Assembly: GCF_001475935.1 (NCBI RefSeq)
Contig: NZ_LDQA01000019.1
Span: 1 to 64,000 of the forward strand
Source: Aureimonas ureilytica
Lineage (GTDB): Bacteria; Pseudomonadota; Alphaproteobacteria; Rhizobiales; Rhizobiaceae
Reading direction: 5' to 3'
Length of the DNA stretch: 64,000 nt
This document shows positions 45,355 through 54,715 of the stretch, in pieces (the stretch's first letter is position 1; each line of letters opens with the position of its first letter). Both the position numbers and the translations under genes were made by a program. The notes beneath the pieces were generated by a model, which was given only the letters and a program-made list of their open reading frames with translations, searched no databases and was not told the DNA's origin.

Positions 45355-45972
45355 ATGCCGACCCACGTGCCGATCGGGTTCAAGCTCGAGGATTTGCGAC
45401 CGACCCAGATGACGGTCGGCTTGCGGGAGGTCGAAGCGAAGCGGCGCCACTGGCGCGATGCCGACGACACGGAGCGGACCCTTCTCCTGCGCCGCCACGT
45501 GATCCCGGCCGTGATCGGCCCCAAGCAGCGGGCCTATATCGTCGATCACCACCATTTCGCCCGGGCGCTTCTAGAGGAGGATGCCGGTCCCGTCGGCCTT
45601 TACGTCCTGGCCGATCTGTCCGATCTGCCCAAGGGCGAGTTCTGGTGCTTTCTCGACAACAGCCACTGGTGCCACGCCTATGACGCATTGGGCACGCGGT
45701 GCGATCTCGCCGACATTCCCAAACATCTGTCCGACCTCGCGGACGATCCCTATCGCAGCCTTGTCGGCGCTCTCATCCGGCGGGGCGGCTGCGCCAAGAG
45801 CGACAAGCCGTTTTCCGAGTTTCTCTGGGCCGATCATCTGCGCAGGCGGATCGACGAAACGCTGGTCGAGCAGGATTTCGACGCGGCCGTGGAAAAGGCC
45901 CTGTCTCTGGCGCGAGCGAGGGAAGCGCGCTCGCTGCCCGGATGGTGCGCGGCAGGAGGCGACGGGCTGTGA
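45355..45972 (+). CDS. ParB-like/Srx-fold protein coupled to kup
   Basis: 205-aa protein that appears to belong to the putative ParB-like nuclease family. It has an N-terminal motif FKLEDLRPTQMTVGLREVEAK and the IVDHHHFARAL segment (histidine-rich strand near residue 65). It lacks the DNA-binding helix-turn-helix of plasmid ParB, so a role in partition is unlikely. The start MPTHVP has a modest AAAGG upstream; an in-frame ATG at 45322 is the alternative. Its TGA overlaps the GTG of kup (GTGA), so both are probably translated together. Function unknown; regulation of or quality control for Kup is a guess from coupling. Confidence 0.75.
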   Translation: MPTHVPIGFKLEDLRPTQMTVGLREVEAKRRHWRDADDTERTLLLRRHVIPAVIGPKQRAYIVDHHHFARALLEEDAGPVGLYVLADLSDLPKGEFWCFLDNSHWCHAYDALGTRCDLADIPKHLSDLADDPYRSLVGALIRRGGCAKSDKPFSEFLWADHLRRRIDETLVEQDFDAAVEKALSLARAREARSLPGWCAAGGDGL

Positions 45973-47876
45973 GCCGCGCAGAGGCAACGAGCACCGCGCC
46001 CGCCACACCCCGGACGGGGCCCGCCCTCAAAACGCACCTCGCCCTCGCACTCGCCGCGCTCGGCATCGTCTATGGCGACATCGGCACCAGCCCGCTCTAT
46101 GCCTTCAAGGTCGCGGTGGGGGCTGCGGGCGGCGGCGCCCATGCTGCGATCGGCATCGCATCGCTGATCATCTGGTCGCTCCTCCTGGTGGTTTCGCTCA
46201 AATACGCCCTGCTCATCATGCGCGCCGACAATCGCGGCGAAGGCGGGGTGGTGGCCATGCTGGCCCTCTTGGGCGCGCGAAGCGCGAAGCCGCGCAGCCG
46301 CCAGTCGGTGCTTCTGGTGCTCGGGCTGATCGGGGCGGCGCTGCTCTATGGCGACGGCGCGATCACCCCGGCCATCTCGGTGCTCAGCGCCGTGGAAGGG
46401 CTGAAGCTCGACGCGCCCTCCCTCGCGCCCCTCGTCCTGCCGCTGACGGTCGCGATCCTGGTGGGTCTGTTTCTGGTTCAGGCAAAGGGAACGGGCTTCA
46501 TCGGGCGCATCTTCGGCCCGGTCATGCTGGTCTGGTTCGTGCTGATCGCGCTTCTCGGCGTTTCCGGCATCCTGCGTCATCCCGCCGTGCTGGATGCGCT
46601 CGACCCGTTGCGGGCCGTCGGCTTCCTGCTGCACGCGCCGCCCGGCATCAGTTTCGCGGTTCTCGGATCGGTGTTTTTGGCGGTCACGGGCGGCGAGGCG
46701 ATGTATGCCGATATGGGGCATTTCGGCCGGTTTCCGATCCGGCTCGCGTGGTTCGCCGTGGCGCTGCCGGCCCTGGCGTTGAACTATCTCGGGCAAGCGG
46801 CGCTGGTCGCGAACGATCCCTCAGCCCTCGCCAACCCGTTCTACGGCCTGGCCCCCGGCTGGGCCCATTATCCGCTGGTGGTCTTCGCCACCGCCGCCAC
46901 CGTGATCGCCAGTCAGGCCATCATCTCGGGCGTGTTCTCGCTCACGCAGCAATCGATCCAGCTCGGCTTCCTGCCGCGCCTGTTCATCCGGCACACGGCG
47001 GCCGATCAGGCGGGGCAGGTCTATCTGCCCCTCGCCAACTGGCTGCTGGCGGGCGGGACGCTGGCCGCCGTTCTGATCTTCCGATCCTCGGACGCGCTGG
47101 CGGGAGCCTATGGCATCGCGGTGTCGGGCCTGATGGCGATCTCGACGTTTCTGGCCGCGCTGATCGCCCTGCGTTGGGGCTATAGCCTCGTTCTGGTCGC
47201 GCTGGTGAATGGCGGCTTCTTCCTGATCGACATGGTGTTCTTCTCCTCCAACGCCGTGAAGATCCTGGAAGGGGGTTGGCTTCCGCTCCTGATCGCCGGG
47301 CTCGTCGCCTTCATCATGTTGACCTGGCGCGGCGGCGTGGTTCTGGTGGAGCAGGCGCGCATTCACCTGCGCGAAGAGGAGCAGGCGTTTTTGTCGACGC
47401 TGGACCATGCCGTGTCCTGTCGCACCGAGGGCATCGGCGCGTTCTTGAGCGCGGCCAAAACCGGCATTCCCCTGTCGCTGACGCATCACATCCGGCACAA
47501 CCGAGCGCTGCAGAAGCGCGTTCTTCTCGTGTCCGTCGGCACGCTGGAGAAGCCTCACGTGCGGGCCGACGAGCGCGCGGAGGTGACGCAGATCGGACCC
47601 GACATGCACCGCGTCATCTTGCGGTTCGGCTTCATGGAGCGTTTCGACATCCCGGCTGGCCTCCGCAGCACCGGTCTTCTGACACCGGAGGAACTGGACG
47701 GCATCAGCTATTATATCGGCCGGGAAACCGTGATCCCCGATCCAAAGCTGAACGGCATGGCGCAGTGGCGCAAGCGCCTCTTCGTCTCCATGCAGCGCAA
47801 CACGGCCCCCAACGGGAGCTTCTTCTGCATTCCATCGGCGCAGTTGGTGGAGATCGGGACCGAGGTCAGAATCTGA
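45969..47876 (+). CDS. kup: Low-affinity potassium transporter Kup
   Basis: 635-aa K+/H+ symporter, normal length for Kup. The first helix motif GIVYGDIGTSPLYAFK is diagnostic, followed by RADNRGEGG and YGDGAITPAISVLSAVEG. About twelve membrane helices run to residue 440 and a cytosolic C-terminal domain follows. The start is a GTG overlapping the stop of the ParB-like gene; a longer open frame upstream reads out of frame through that gene and is rejected. Expected to serve potassium uptake at low pH or high osmolarity. Confidence 0.93.
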   Translation: MSRAEATSTAPATPRTGPALKTHLALALAALGIVYGDIGTSPLYAFKVAVGAAGGGAHAAIGIASLIIWSLLLVVSLKYALLIMRADNRGEGGVVAMLALLGARSAKPRSRQSVLLVLGLIGAALLYGDGAITPAISVLSAVEGLKLDAPSLAPLVLPLTVAILVGLFLVQAKGTGFIGRIFGPVMLVWFVLIALLGVSGILRHPAVLDALDPLRAVGFLLHAPPGISFAVLGSVFLAVTGGEAMYADMGHFGRFPIRLAWFAVALPALALNYLGQAALVANDPSALANPFYGLAPGWAHYPLVVFATAATVIASQAIISGVFSLTQQSIQLGFLPRLFIRHTAADQAGQVYLPLANWLLAGGTLAAVLIFRSSDALAGAYGIAVSGLMAISTFLAALIALRWGYSLVLVALVNGGFFLIDMVFFSSNAVKILEGGWLPLLIAGLVAFIMLTWRGGVVLVEQARIHLREEEQAFLSTLDHAVSCRTEGIGAFLSAAKTGIPLSLTHHIRHNRALQKRVLLVSVGTLEKPHVRADERAEVTQIGPDMHRVILRFGFMERFDIPAGLRSTGLLTPEELDGISYYIGRETVIPDPKLNGMAQWRKRLFVSMQRNTAPNGSFFCIPSAQLVEIGTEVRI

Positions 47877-48214
47877 AGGAGAACGACCGGACCCCTTTCC
47901 CTTCCGAGGTTGGAGGTCGAGATGTTCTGAAAGGGGTGCTCTGAATTGGGCGGAACCCTGAAAGAGCGGCATGGGCGCGTTCGGTTGGCAGGTCTTGGTC
48001 GAACTCGGGGGGAGCGTTGATGACGCCCATCGTCATGCGACCCGTCGAGCTGGCTGGATCGACACAGTCCGGCGCGCAACAGCGATCCTTCACACCCATC
48101 TCGACCGTGACCCATACGTCCATCGGGTTTCGGCCGGGGCGATCCAGAACCGGGCGAGCGGCCCTCGCTCCCCGTCCTGCAAGGGATCAACCTCGCAACT
48201 GATCGGGCAAAGCC
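47877..48214. other. Interval between convergent kup and livF
   Basis: About 340 bp without a gene. A 9-bp inverted repeat with a long loop (ACCCCTTTC near 47890, GAAAGGGGT near 47930) might form a weak terminator for kup; no T run follows. Confidence 0.35.
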
Positions 48215-48919
48215 CTACCGCCCGACGCCCAGATGCCGCTCGAAACGGGACGTGTCGGCCAGAAAGGCGGTGCTCGTCCCTCTCTCCACGATCAGGCCGC
48301 GATCGAGCACGATGGCCTGGTCGGCGAGCTTCAGGATACGGCGGGCCTTCTGCTCCACGATGATGGCCGACAGCCCGTCCTCACGCACGATGCGCGACAC
48401 CGCATGGAGAAGCTCTTCGGCGACGACCGGCGCCAGCCCCTCCAGCGGCTCATCGAGGAGAAGCAGGCTGGGATTGACCGCGAGCGCGCGCCCGACCGCC
48501 AGCATCTGCTGTTCGCCGCCCGAGAGTTGGCTGCCGAGATTGCTCCGCCGCTCGCGCAGACGCGGAAACATCGCGTAGATCCTGTCGAGGTTCCATGGCC
48601 CCGGCCGCGCGACGGCGCTGAGGTTTTCCTCGACCGTGAGCGAGCGGAAGATGTTGCGCTCCTGCGGCACCCAGCCGAGGCCGAGCGCGACGCGCGCTTC
48701 CGGAGCCCGGCGCGTCACATCCTGTCCGCTCAGATGAATGCGGCCGCCATGGCGCGTGGTGACGCCGACCAGCGTGTTGATCAGCGTCGTCTTGCCCGTG
48801 CCATTGCGCCCGAGAAGCGCCAGAACCTCGCCGGCCTCCATCTTGAAGGACAGGCCAGCCAAAACGCGCGCCTCGCCGTAGCCGGCCTTCAGCCCTTCGA
48901 CGCGCAGCAACTCAGACAT
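48215..48919 (-). CDS. livF: HAAT-type ABC transporter ATPase (LivF)
   Basis: 234-aa ATP-binding subunit: Walker A GRNGTGKTTLIN, GWVPQERNIF, signature LSGGEQQML, Walker B LLLLDEPLEGLAP. The motif set and length are LivF-like. Its start overlaps livG by 8 bp. It is the last gene of a run that starts with the vanillate demethylase genes, so the transporter more likely imports an aromatic acid than a branched-chain amino acid; liv symbols refer only to family. Confidence 0.9.
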   Translation of the reverse strand: MSELLRVEGLKAGYGEARVLAGLSFKMEAGEVLALLGRNGTGKTTLINTLVGVTTRHGGRIHLSGQDVTRRAPEARVALGLGWVPQERNIFRSLTVEENLSAVARPGPWNLDRIYAMFPRLRERRSNLGSQLSGGEQQMLAVGRALAVNPSLLLLDEPLEGLAPVVAEELLHAVSRIVREDGLSAIIVEQKARRILKLADQAIVLDRGLIVERGTSTAFLADTSRFERHLGVGR

Positions 48920-49682
48920 CCTCGCCCTCCCCGAGATAGGCCGTGCGCACGCGCGGATCGGCGGCGATCTCCGCCACCGTACCTTCGGTGAGGAGTGCGC
49001 CCGCGACCAGCACCGAGATGCGGTCGGCGAAGGAGAAGACGAGATCCATGTCATGCTCGATGAGAAGGATGGTCACGTCCGCCGGCAGGGCCTTCACGAT
49101 GGCGAGGATCTCGTGGCGCTCCTCTTCCGGCACGCCCGCCGCCGGCTCGTCGAGCAGGAGAACGCGCGGGCGCAGCGCCACGGCGGTAGCGATTTCGAGA
49201 AGCCGCTGGCGGCCGTAGGCGAGATCGCCCGTCCGCCGCCCGGCAACGTCCGACAGGAGGAAGCGGTCGAGGAGTTCGGCGGCCTCCCGCGTCGCCGCCG
49301 CGTCTGCGCCGAGGCGCGGCCACCATCTCCCGCCCCCGCCCTCTCGCTCGGAGATCGCGAGGCTCACCGTTTCGAGCGGCGTCAGATCGGCGAAAAGCTG
49401 GTTGATCTGAAAGGTGCGCGCGAGCCCGCGCCGCACACGCCCGTCCTGGCGCAGATGCGTGATGTCCTCGCCGTCCAGCCGGATCGACCCCGCGCTCGGC
49501 GACAGCACGCCGGTGAGAAGATTGATCAGCGTCGTCTTGCCCGCGCCGTTCGGCCCGATCAGCGCCTGACGCGCGCCGCGTTTGAGCGACAGGGAGACGT
49601 TGCTGGTCGCCACCAGCCCGCCGAAACGCTTCTCCAAGGCGAAGGTTTCGAGCGCGAGGGGTGGAAGGGCCACGGCGTTCAT
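48912..49682 (-). CDS. livG: HAAT-type ABC transporter ATPase (LivG)
   Basis: 256-aa ATPase: Walker A GPNGAGKTTLINLL, TFQINQLFADLTP, a degenerate signature (DLAYGRQRLLEIA) typical of LivG, Walker B VLLLDEPAAGVPEEE, switch IEHDMDLVF. It starts four bases into the livM stop (ATGA). The second ATPase of the importer, pairing with LivF. A longer open frame upstream is an out-of-frame shadow of livM. Confidence 0.9.
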   Translation of the reverse strand: MNAVALPPLALETFALEKRFGGLVATSNVSLSLKRGARQALIGPNGAGKTTLINLLTGVLSPSAGSIRLDGEDITHLRQDGRVRRGLARTFQINQLFADLTPLETVSLAISEREGGGGRWWPRLGADAAATREAAELLDRFLLSDVAGRRTGDLAYGRQRLLEIATAVALRPRVLLLDEPAAGVPEEERHEILAIVKALPADVTILLIEHDMDLVFSFADRISVLVAGALLTEGTVAEIAADPRVRTAYLGEGEDV

Positions 49683-50731
49683 GGCGTCCTCCGGCGAACC
49701 ATCGCGCCGAGCCGTTCGAACAGGCGGCGCGGGGCCTGCGTCAGGCGCTCGCGGCCGAAGAGTACGATGGCGACGAGGATGAAGCCGATCCAGAACTGCC
49801 AATATTGCGGCGTGATGCCCGAGAGCCATTCCTGCAGCACGCGGAAGATCGCGGCACCGATCAGCCCGCCATAGAGATAGCCGGCTCCGCCGAGAACAAG
49901 CACGAGCAGCGCGTCGGCCGAGCGATGCAGGGCGAGGACGTCGAGCGAGACGAACTGCGTCGTCTGCGCCAGAAGCGCCCCGGCGACGCCCGCGTAAGCT
50001 GCCGCCAGCGTATAGACCGCGACCAGCCGGCGTCGGGAAGCCATGCCAAGGGCCGCCGCGCGCAAGGGGTTGTTGCGGATGGCGGTCAGCGACAGGCCGA
50101 AGGGCGAATGCACGACTCGGCGCGCCACGAGGAAGAGAACGAAGAGGACACCGAGACTGTAGGCATAGGCGACCTGCCCCCAGAGATCGAATTCGAAGAG
50201 GCCGAGCACCGGCAGCATGGTGATGCCCAGAAGCCCGTCCGCCCCGCCCGTGACCCCGGCGAAGCGGTTGGCGGCCTCGAACAGCATGAGCGCGAGGCCG
50301 AGGGTGATCATGAGGCGCGTGAGGTCGGAGCCGCGAAGCACGAGGAAGCTCGTGGCAAAGCCCAAGAGCCCCGAGGCCGCCCCCGCGACGAGAAGCCCTG
50401 TCACCGGCTCGCCATAGATGTCGCGCGCGAAGAGGCCCGCCGCATAGGCGCCGAAGCCGAAAAAGGCGGCGTGGCCGAGCGAGACGATCCCGGCATAGCC
50501 GAGGATGAGGTCGAGCGAGAGGGCGAAGAGCGCAAGGATCGCGATCTCGTTGAGGAGCAGGAGATAGTCGGGCGCGACGACGAGGCTGGCGGCCGCCGCC
50601 GCCCAGAAGGTGATCTCGCCGAGGCCCCAGCGGCTGCGCCGGCGCAGGAGCGTGGAGGCTGCCGAGGCGTGGCCTTGCGCGCCCGCGAGCGGCAGAGGCA
50701 CGGGCGGCGCGCTGCGATCCACCGCGCTCAT
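49679..50731 (-). CDS. livM: HAAT-type ABC transporter permease (LivM)
   Basis: 350-aa permease with about ten hydrophobic segments and the LivM core LILGYAGIVSLGHAAFFGFG. The docking segment LTAIRNNPLRAAALGM is also present. The start MSAVDRS overlaps the livH stop (ATGA). It forms the channel with LivH. Confidence 0.9.
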   Translation of the reverse strand: MSAVDRSAPPVPLPLAGAQGHASAASTLLRRRSRWGLGEITFWAAAAASLVVAPDYLLLLNEIAILALFALSLDLILGYAGIVSLGHAAFFGFGAYAAGLFARDIYGEPVTGLLVAGAASGLLGFATSFLVLRGSDLTRLMITLGLALMLFEAANRFAGVTGGADGLLGITMLPVLGLFEFDLWGQVAYAYSLGVLFVLFLVARRVVHSPFGLSLTAIRNNPLRAAALGMASRRRLVAVYTLAAAYAGVAGALLAQTTQFVSLDVLALHRSADALLVLVLGGAGYLYGGLIGAAIFRVLQEWLSGITPQYWQFWIGFILVAIVLFGRERLTQAPRRLFERLGAMVRRRTP

Positions 50732-51588
50732 CGCCCGCCCTCCCGCGACACAAGCCCGTAGGGCCGCCAAAGGAGAAGCGCGACGGTCACGGCATAGACG
50801 GTGAAGGCGCCGAACTCGGGCACGTAGTATTTGCCCGCGACATCCGCGATGCCGAGGATCAGCGCGGCGAGGAAGGGGCCGGTCATCGAGCTGGTGCCGC
50901 CGACCGTCACCACGACCAGGAAGTAGATCATAAATTTCAGGGGAAAGGTGGGGTCGAGGCCGAGGATCTCGCCACCCAACGCGCCGCCGAGGCCCGCGAG
51001 CCCTGATCCGACCGCGAAGGTGGCGGAGAAGACGAGGTTGACGGGAATGCCGAGCCCGCGCGCCACGCGCCCATCATCGACCGCCGCGCGCAGCCGGCTG
51101 CCGAAGCGCGTGCGCGCCAGCGTCCATTGCAGCGCGATCGTCAGCGCGGCGCAGACGAGGATGATGAAGAGGCGATAGACGCCGATCTGCACGCCCCCCA
51201 GCTCGAACCGCCCGCGCAGGAAGTCCGGCAGGAGAATGATCTGCTGGCTGGAGCCCATGAGATAATCGACCGCCGCGATCGACATGAAGATGACGCCCAG
51301 CGAGAACAAGACCTGATCGAGATGGCTGGCACCATAGAGCCGGCGATAGAGCGTGCGCTCCAGAACCGCGCCGATCGCCGCGCTCGCCAGAAACGCCAGC
51401 GGCAGGCAGAGGAGGAAGGGCACGCCGAAGCGCTGCGTCAGCACCACCGTGACATAGCCGCCCGCCATGGCGAAAGCGCCGTGCGCGAGGTTGACGAAGT
51501 TCATCAGGCCGAGCGTCACCGACAGGCCGCAGGCGAGGATGAAGAGCAGCATCCCATAGGCGATGCCGTCAAACAGGATGGTCAGCAT
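50728..51588 (-). CDS. livH: HAAT-type ABC transporter permease (LivH)
   Basis: 286-aa permease with eight or so hydrophobic segments and LivH motifs LTLGLMNFVNLAHG-like (VTLGLMNFVNLAHGAFAM) and VVTVGGTSSMTGPFLAAL. The start MLTILFDGIAYG was chosen by homology; the upstream in-frame extension is low-complexity, GC-rich sequence that forms hairpins. It follows the binding-protein gene by 102 bp. Confidence 0.9.
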   Translation of the reverse strand: MLTILFDGIAYGMLLFILACGLSVTLGLMNFVNLAHGAFAMAGGYVTVVLTQRFGVPFLLCLPLAFLASAAIGAVLERTLYRRLYGASHLDQVLFSLGVIFMSIAAVDYLMGSSQQIILLPDFLRGRFELGGVQIGVYRLFIILVCAALTIALQWTLARTRFGSRLRAAVDDGRVARGLGIPVNLVFSATFAVGSGLAGLGGALGGEILGLDPTFPLKFMIYFLVVVTVGGTSSMTGPFLAALILGIADVAGKYYVPEFGAFTVYAVTVALLLWRPYGLVSREGGR

Positions 51589-51615
51589 GGCGGCTCCGGT
51601 TGGCCGGGACGGGCA

Positions 51616-51650
51616 GCGGGGCGGCCCCGCGCGGGCCGGCCCCATGGGGC
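51616..51650. repeat. GC-rich inverted repeats between binding protein and livH
   Basis: Two near-contiguous palindromes, GCGGGGC-G-GCCCCGC (51616-51630) and GCCCCATGGGGC (51639-51650), lie in the gap after the binding-protein stop. They may stabilise the upstream message or dampen read-through into the permease genes. Confidence 0.5.
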
Positions 51651-51690
51651 GGATCGGGGCGGCGCGCTTCGGCCCCGCCCGGCACGACGC

Positions 51691-52872
51691 CTATTTCTTC
51701 GCAGCCTTGACCGGGTCCTTGACCGCTTCGACCTTATCGAACTCGACGTTCCAGAGCTGGCCGTCCTGTTCCTTCACCTCGCGGAAATAGACGGTCTGGA
51801 CGATGTCGCGTGTCTCGGGATCGATGGAGACGGGGCCGCGCACGCTGGTCCAGCTGAGGCCCTTCATCGCGTTCACCAGCGCCTCGCCCTTGGCGTCGCC
51901 GCCCGTCTTCTTCAGCGCCTCGTAGATCAGGGCCATGCCGTCATAGCCGCCGACGGCCATGAAATTGGGCCTCATTCCCCCGTTCGCGGCCTCGAACGCC
52001 TTCACGAAAGCCTTGTTCTCCGGCGAATCGTGCGCGGCGGAATAATGATGGGTGGTGATCGTGCCAAGCGCCGCCTTGCCCATCTTGTTCAAGAGGTCGT
52101 CGTCGGTCACGTCGCCGGTCGCGATCAGGCGGATGCCGGCCTGAGCGAGGCCGCGATCGTCGAACTGCTTCATCAGGGCCGAGCCGACGCCCGACGGCAC
52201 GAAGGAAAATACGGCGTCGGGCTTCGCGTCCCGCACGCGCTGGAGGAAGGGTGCGAAGTCCGGGTTGGCGAGCGGCACGCGGATCGATTCCACGATCTGC
52301 CCGCCCGCCTTGGTGAACGTGTCGGAGAAGGCCTTCTCGGCGTCGAGGCCGGGCGCGTAATCGGCAACCAGCGTGACCACCTTTTCGATCTTGTTGTCCT
52401 TGGCCCATTTGGCCAGCGGCTCCGTCACCTGCGGCAGGGTGAAGGAGGAGCGCACGATGAAGGGCGACTTCTCGGTGATCACCGAGGTGCCAGCCGCCAT
52501 CACGATCATCGGCACCTTGCCTTGGGTCGCGAGCGGCGCGGCCGCCATGGCGAGCGGCGTGTGGCCGAAGCCCGCCAGAACCTGCACCTTCTCGCGCGTC
52601 ACCAGCTCCTGCGCGATACGGCGCGTCTGCTCGGCATTGGCCGTGTCGTCGCGCAGGATCAGCTCGATCTTATGGCCCGCCACCTCGTCGCCATGCTCGG
52701 CCATATAGAGTTTGGCGCCGGCCTCCACCTGCCGCCCCGTCGAGGCGAAGGGGCCGGTCATCGGCAGGATCAGCCCGACCTTCACGGCATCGGCGGCGAG
52801 CGCCGCGCCAGCCGGCAGCATCAGCGCGGCCGAGATCAGAAGCGTCTTCAGGACTTGGCGGCGTTTCATCAT
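51691..52872 (-). CDS. HAAT-type periplasmic substrate-binding protein (aromatic acid candidate)
   Basis: 393-aa LivK/LivJ-type binding protein. The signal peptide (MKRRQVLKTLLISAALMLP) ends near AALAAD, and KVGLILPMTGPFASTGRQ opens the mature receptor. VGGYDGMALIYEAL near the C-terminus is typical of the aromatic-compound and amide-binding branch as well as LivK. Co-transcription after vanAB and gntR suggests vanillate or a related lignin acid as ligand; this is inference. A strong GGGAGG precedes the start. Confidence 0.88.
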   Translation of the reverse strand: MMKRRQVLKTLLISAALMLPAGAALAADAVKVGLILPMTGPFASTGRQVEAGAKLYMAEHGDEVAGHKIELILRDDTANAEQTRRIAQELVTREKVQVLAGFGHTPLAMAAAPLATQGKVPMIVMAAGTSVITEKSPFIVRSSFTLPQVTEPLAKWAKDNKIEKVVTLVADYAPGLDAEKAFSDTFTKAGGQIVESIRVPLANPDFAPFLQRVRDAKPDAVFSFVPSGVGSALMKQFDDRGLAQAGIRLIATGDVTDDDLLNKMGKAALGTITTHHYSAAHDSPENKAFVKAFEAANGGMRPNFMAVGGYDGMALIYEALKKTGGDAKGEALVNAMKGLSWTSVRGPVSIDPETRDIVQTVYFREVKEQDGQLWNVEFDKVEAVKDPVKAAKK

Positions 52873-52950
52873 GATGGGTTTCCTCCCGTGCGTCGTCTTG
52901 TGGTTGCGGGCATCACGCCGGGCCTCCCCGCCCTTCGCGCGCCGGTGTTG

Positions 52951-53718
52951 TCAGCTGTCCGGCGGCCTGAGCCGGATCAGCGAAGCCCCTTTCACGAGGC
53001 CGAGCGCCCGGCGGTTTTCCAGCGCAAGCCGCAGGTTGCGGATGGCGAGCTTGGCGTGTTCGCGCATCAGGCTTTCGGCCCGCGCGCCCTCGCGGTGCTC
53101 GATCGCCTCGATCACGGCGCGGTGCTGCTCCTGCGCCAGCGTCAGGATGGTGCGCGCCTCGGAGAGCTGCGACTGTGCCATGACGAAGGCCGAGGGCGAG
53201 GCGAAGGGAATGGCCGTCGCCCGCTCCATCTGCCGGGCGAGCGTGGGGGACTGCGCGAGGTCCAGAAGCAGCGCGTGAAAGCGCGCGTTCAGCGGCACGT
53301 AGTCCTGGAACCCGTCGCCGGGCAGCCGGTCCTCGGCCATCAGCGCGTCGATCTCGGCGAGGCACGCGCGCGCTTGCGCCAGAAGCTCGGGCGAAGCGCC
53401 CCGCTCAGCGGCAAGCCGCGCGCCCGTTCCTTCCAAAACACCGCGAATTTCGATCGCGTCGAGAATGTCCCCTTCGGTGAAGGCGCGCACGGCGTAGCCG
53501 CCGGTCGGAAGCGCGTCGAGAAGCCCCTCCTCCTCCAGCCGCATCAGGGCGGCGCGGATGGGCGTGCGCGAGAGGCCGATGCGTTTGGCCATGGACGGCT
53601 CGGAGATGCGCTCGCCCGGCTGCAGCGCGCCCTCCAGCACCGCCTCGCGCAGCGCCAGCAGCGCGCGCACGGTCTGCGACAGCGACGGCTCGGCACCCTC
53701 GTCGGCTAGAGCGCTCAT
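52951..53718 (-). CDS. vanR: GntR-family (FCD) regulator, VanR-like
   Basis: 255-aa repressor with an N-terminal winged helix-turn-helix (PGERISEPSMAKRIGLSRTP, then IRAALMRLEEEGLL) and a C-terminal all-helical FCD ligand domain (about residues 90-230; NARFHALLLDLAQ with metal-type histidines). It starts within the vanB-like stop (ATGA). VanR proteins of this class repress vanAB and are released by vanillate. Two perfect CTGTATACAG palindromes before vanA are probable operators, so it would repress its own operon. Confidence 0.85.
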   Translation of the reverse strand: MSALADEGAEPSLSQTVRALLALREAVLEGALQPGERISEPSMAKRIGLSRTPIRAALMRLEEEGLLDALPTGGYAVRAFTEGDILDAIEIRGVLEGTGARLAAERGASPELLAQARACLAEIDALMAEDRLPGDGFQDYVPLNARFHALLLDLAQSPTLARQMERATAIPFASPSAFVMAQSQLSEARTILTLAQEQHRAVIEAIEHREGARAESLMREHAKLAIRNLRLALENRRALGLVKGASLIRLRPPDS

Positions 53719-54692
53719 TCGAAACGGTCGGGCGTGTCGAGGACGATATCGCCCCGCACCACGCGGGAGACGCAGGTGCAGAGCTTGGCGTTGCCGGCCT
53801 TCTCCTCGTCGGAGAAGAACACGTCGCGATGATCGACCTCGCCCTCCACTGACACGATGTCGAGCGCGCAGATGCCGCATTCGCCGCGCCGGCAATCGTG
53901 GATCATCTCGACGCCCGCCGCCTCCAGCGCCTCCAGCATCGTGCGGTCGCGCGGCACCTCGACGACGCGCCCGAGGCGCGGGATCGTGATGCGGAAGGGC
54001 TCGGCGGCATGCGCGCCGCTATTGCCGAAGGTCTCGAAGCGCAGCTCCTCTGGCGGTCGCCCAGCGCGCGCCCAGGCCCGGCGCGCGGCCTCCAGCATGC
54101 CGATCGGCCCGCAGACATAGGCCTCGCCGCCGGGCGGCAGCGTGGCGAAGGCGGCGTCGAGGTCGATCCGCCGGCCTTCCTCGTCGAGATAAAGCTCCAG
54201 CCGCTCGCCGATCGCCTCGCGCAACTCGTCCGCCAACACGGCGTCCGCCCGGCTGCGCGCGGCGTAGAGCAGGCGGAACGCTGCGCCCTTGCGCTGAAGC
54301 GCGTGCGCCATGGAGAGGATCGGCGTGATGCCGATGCCGCCGGCCAGAAGCAGATAGGCAGGCCGGGCGGGCGACAGGGAAAAATGGTTGTGCGGGCCGC
54401 TGACGAGAATGTGCGCGCCTGCCTCCAGCGCGCCCATGTGGCGCGAGCCACCCCGGCTGTCGGGCAGGCGCTTGACGGCGATGCGCCAGACGCCGTCCTC
54501 GCAGGGGCCGACCACCGAATAGGAGCGCCGGTCCGGGCGGCCTGCGATCTCCAGCGAAAAGCGCAGGTGGCTGCCCGGCGAGGGCGGCACGAAGCGCCCC
54601 GGCGGCGGCTCGATCTCCAGCATCCGCACGTCGGGCGAAAGGTCCCGCACGGCGCGCACCCGCGCGCGCATCCAGTCGTCGATCTCGGCCAT
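53715..54692 (-). CDS. vanB: Vanillate O-demethylase reductase subunit (VanB-like)
   Basis: 325-aa iron-sulfur flavoprotein that passes electrons from NAD(P)H to the Rieske oxygenase. It has an FNR-type N-terminal domain (PDRRSYSVVG flavin site, LAGGIGITPILSMAH nucleotide site, YVCGPIGML). A C-terminal plant-type ferredoxin follows, with cysteines in DCRRGECGICALD and LCTCV. The domain order is that of phthalate dioxygenase reductase/VanB. It lies 23 bp after vanA. Confidence 0.9.
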   Translation of the reverse strand: MAEIDDWMRARVRAVRDLSPDVRMLEIEPPPGRFVPPSPGSHLRFSLEIAGRPDRRSYSVVGPCEDGVWRIAVKRLPDSRGGSRHMGALEAGAHILVSGPHNHFSLSPARPAYLLLAGGIGITPILSMAHALQRKGAAFRLLYAARSRADAVLADELREAIGERLELYLDEEGRRIDLDAAFATLPPGGEAYVCGPIGMLEAARRAWARAGRPPEELRFETFGNSGAHAAEPFRITIPRLGRVVEVPRDRTMLEALEAAGVEMIHDCRRGECGICALDIVSVEGEVDHRDVFFSDEEKAGNAKLCTCVSRVVRGDIVLDTPDRFE

Positions 54693-54715
54693 GAGCCCTG
54701 CCCTCCCCGACCCGG

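Noticed and set aside
45699-45968. N-terminal extension of Kup by about 90 residues
   Set aside because: It reads the ParB-like gene out of frame; the GTG at 45969 gives the normal Kup N-terminus.
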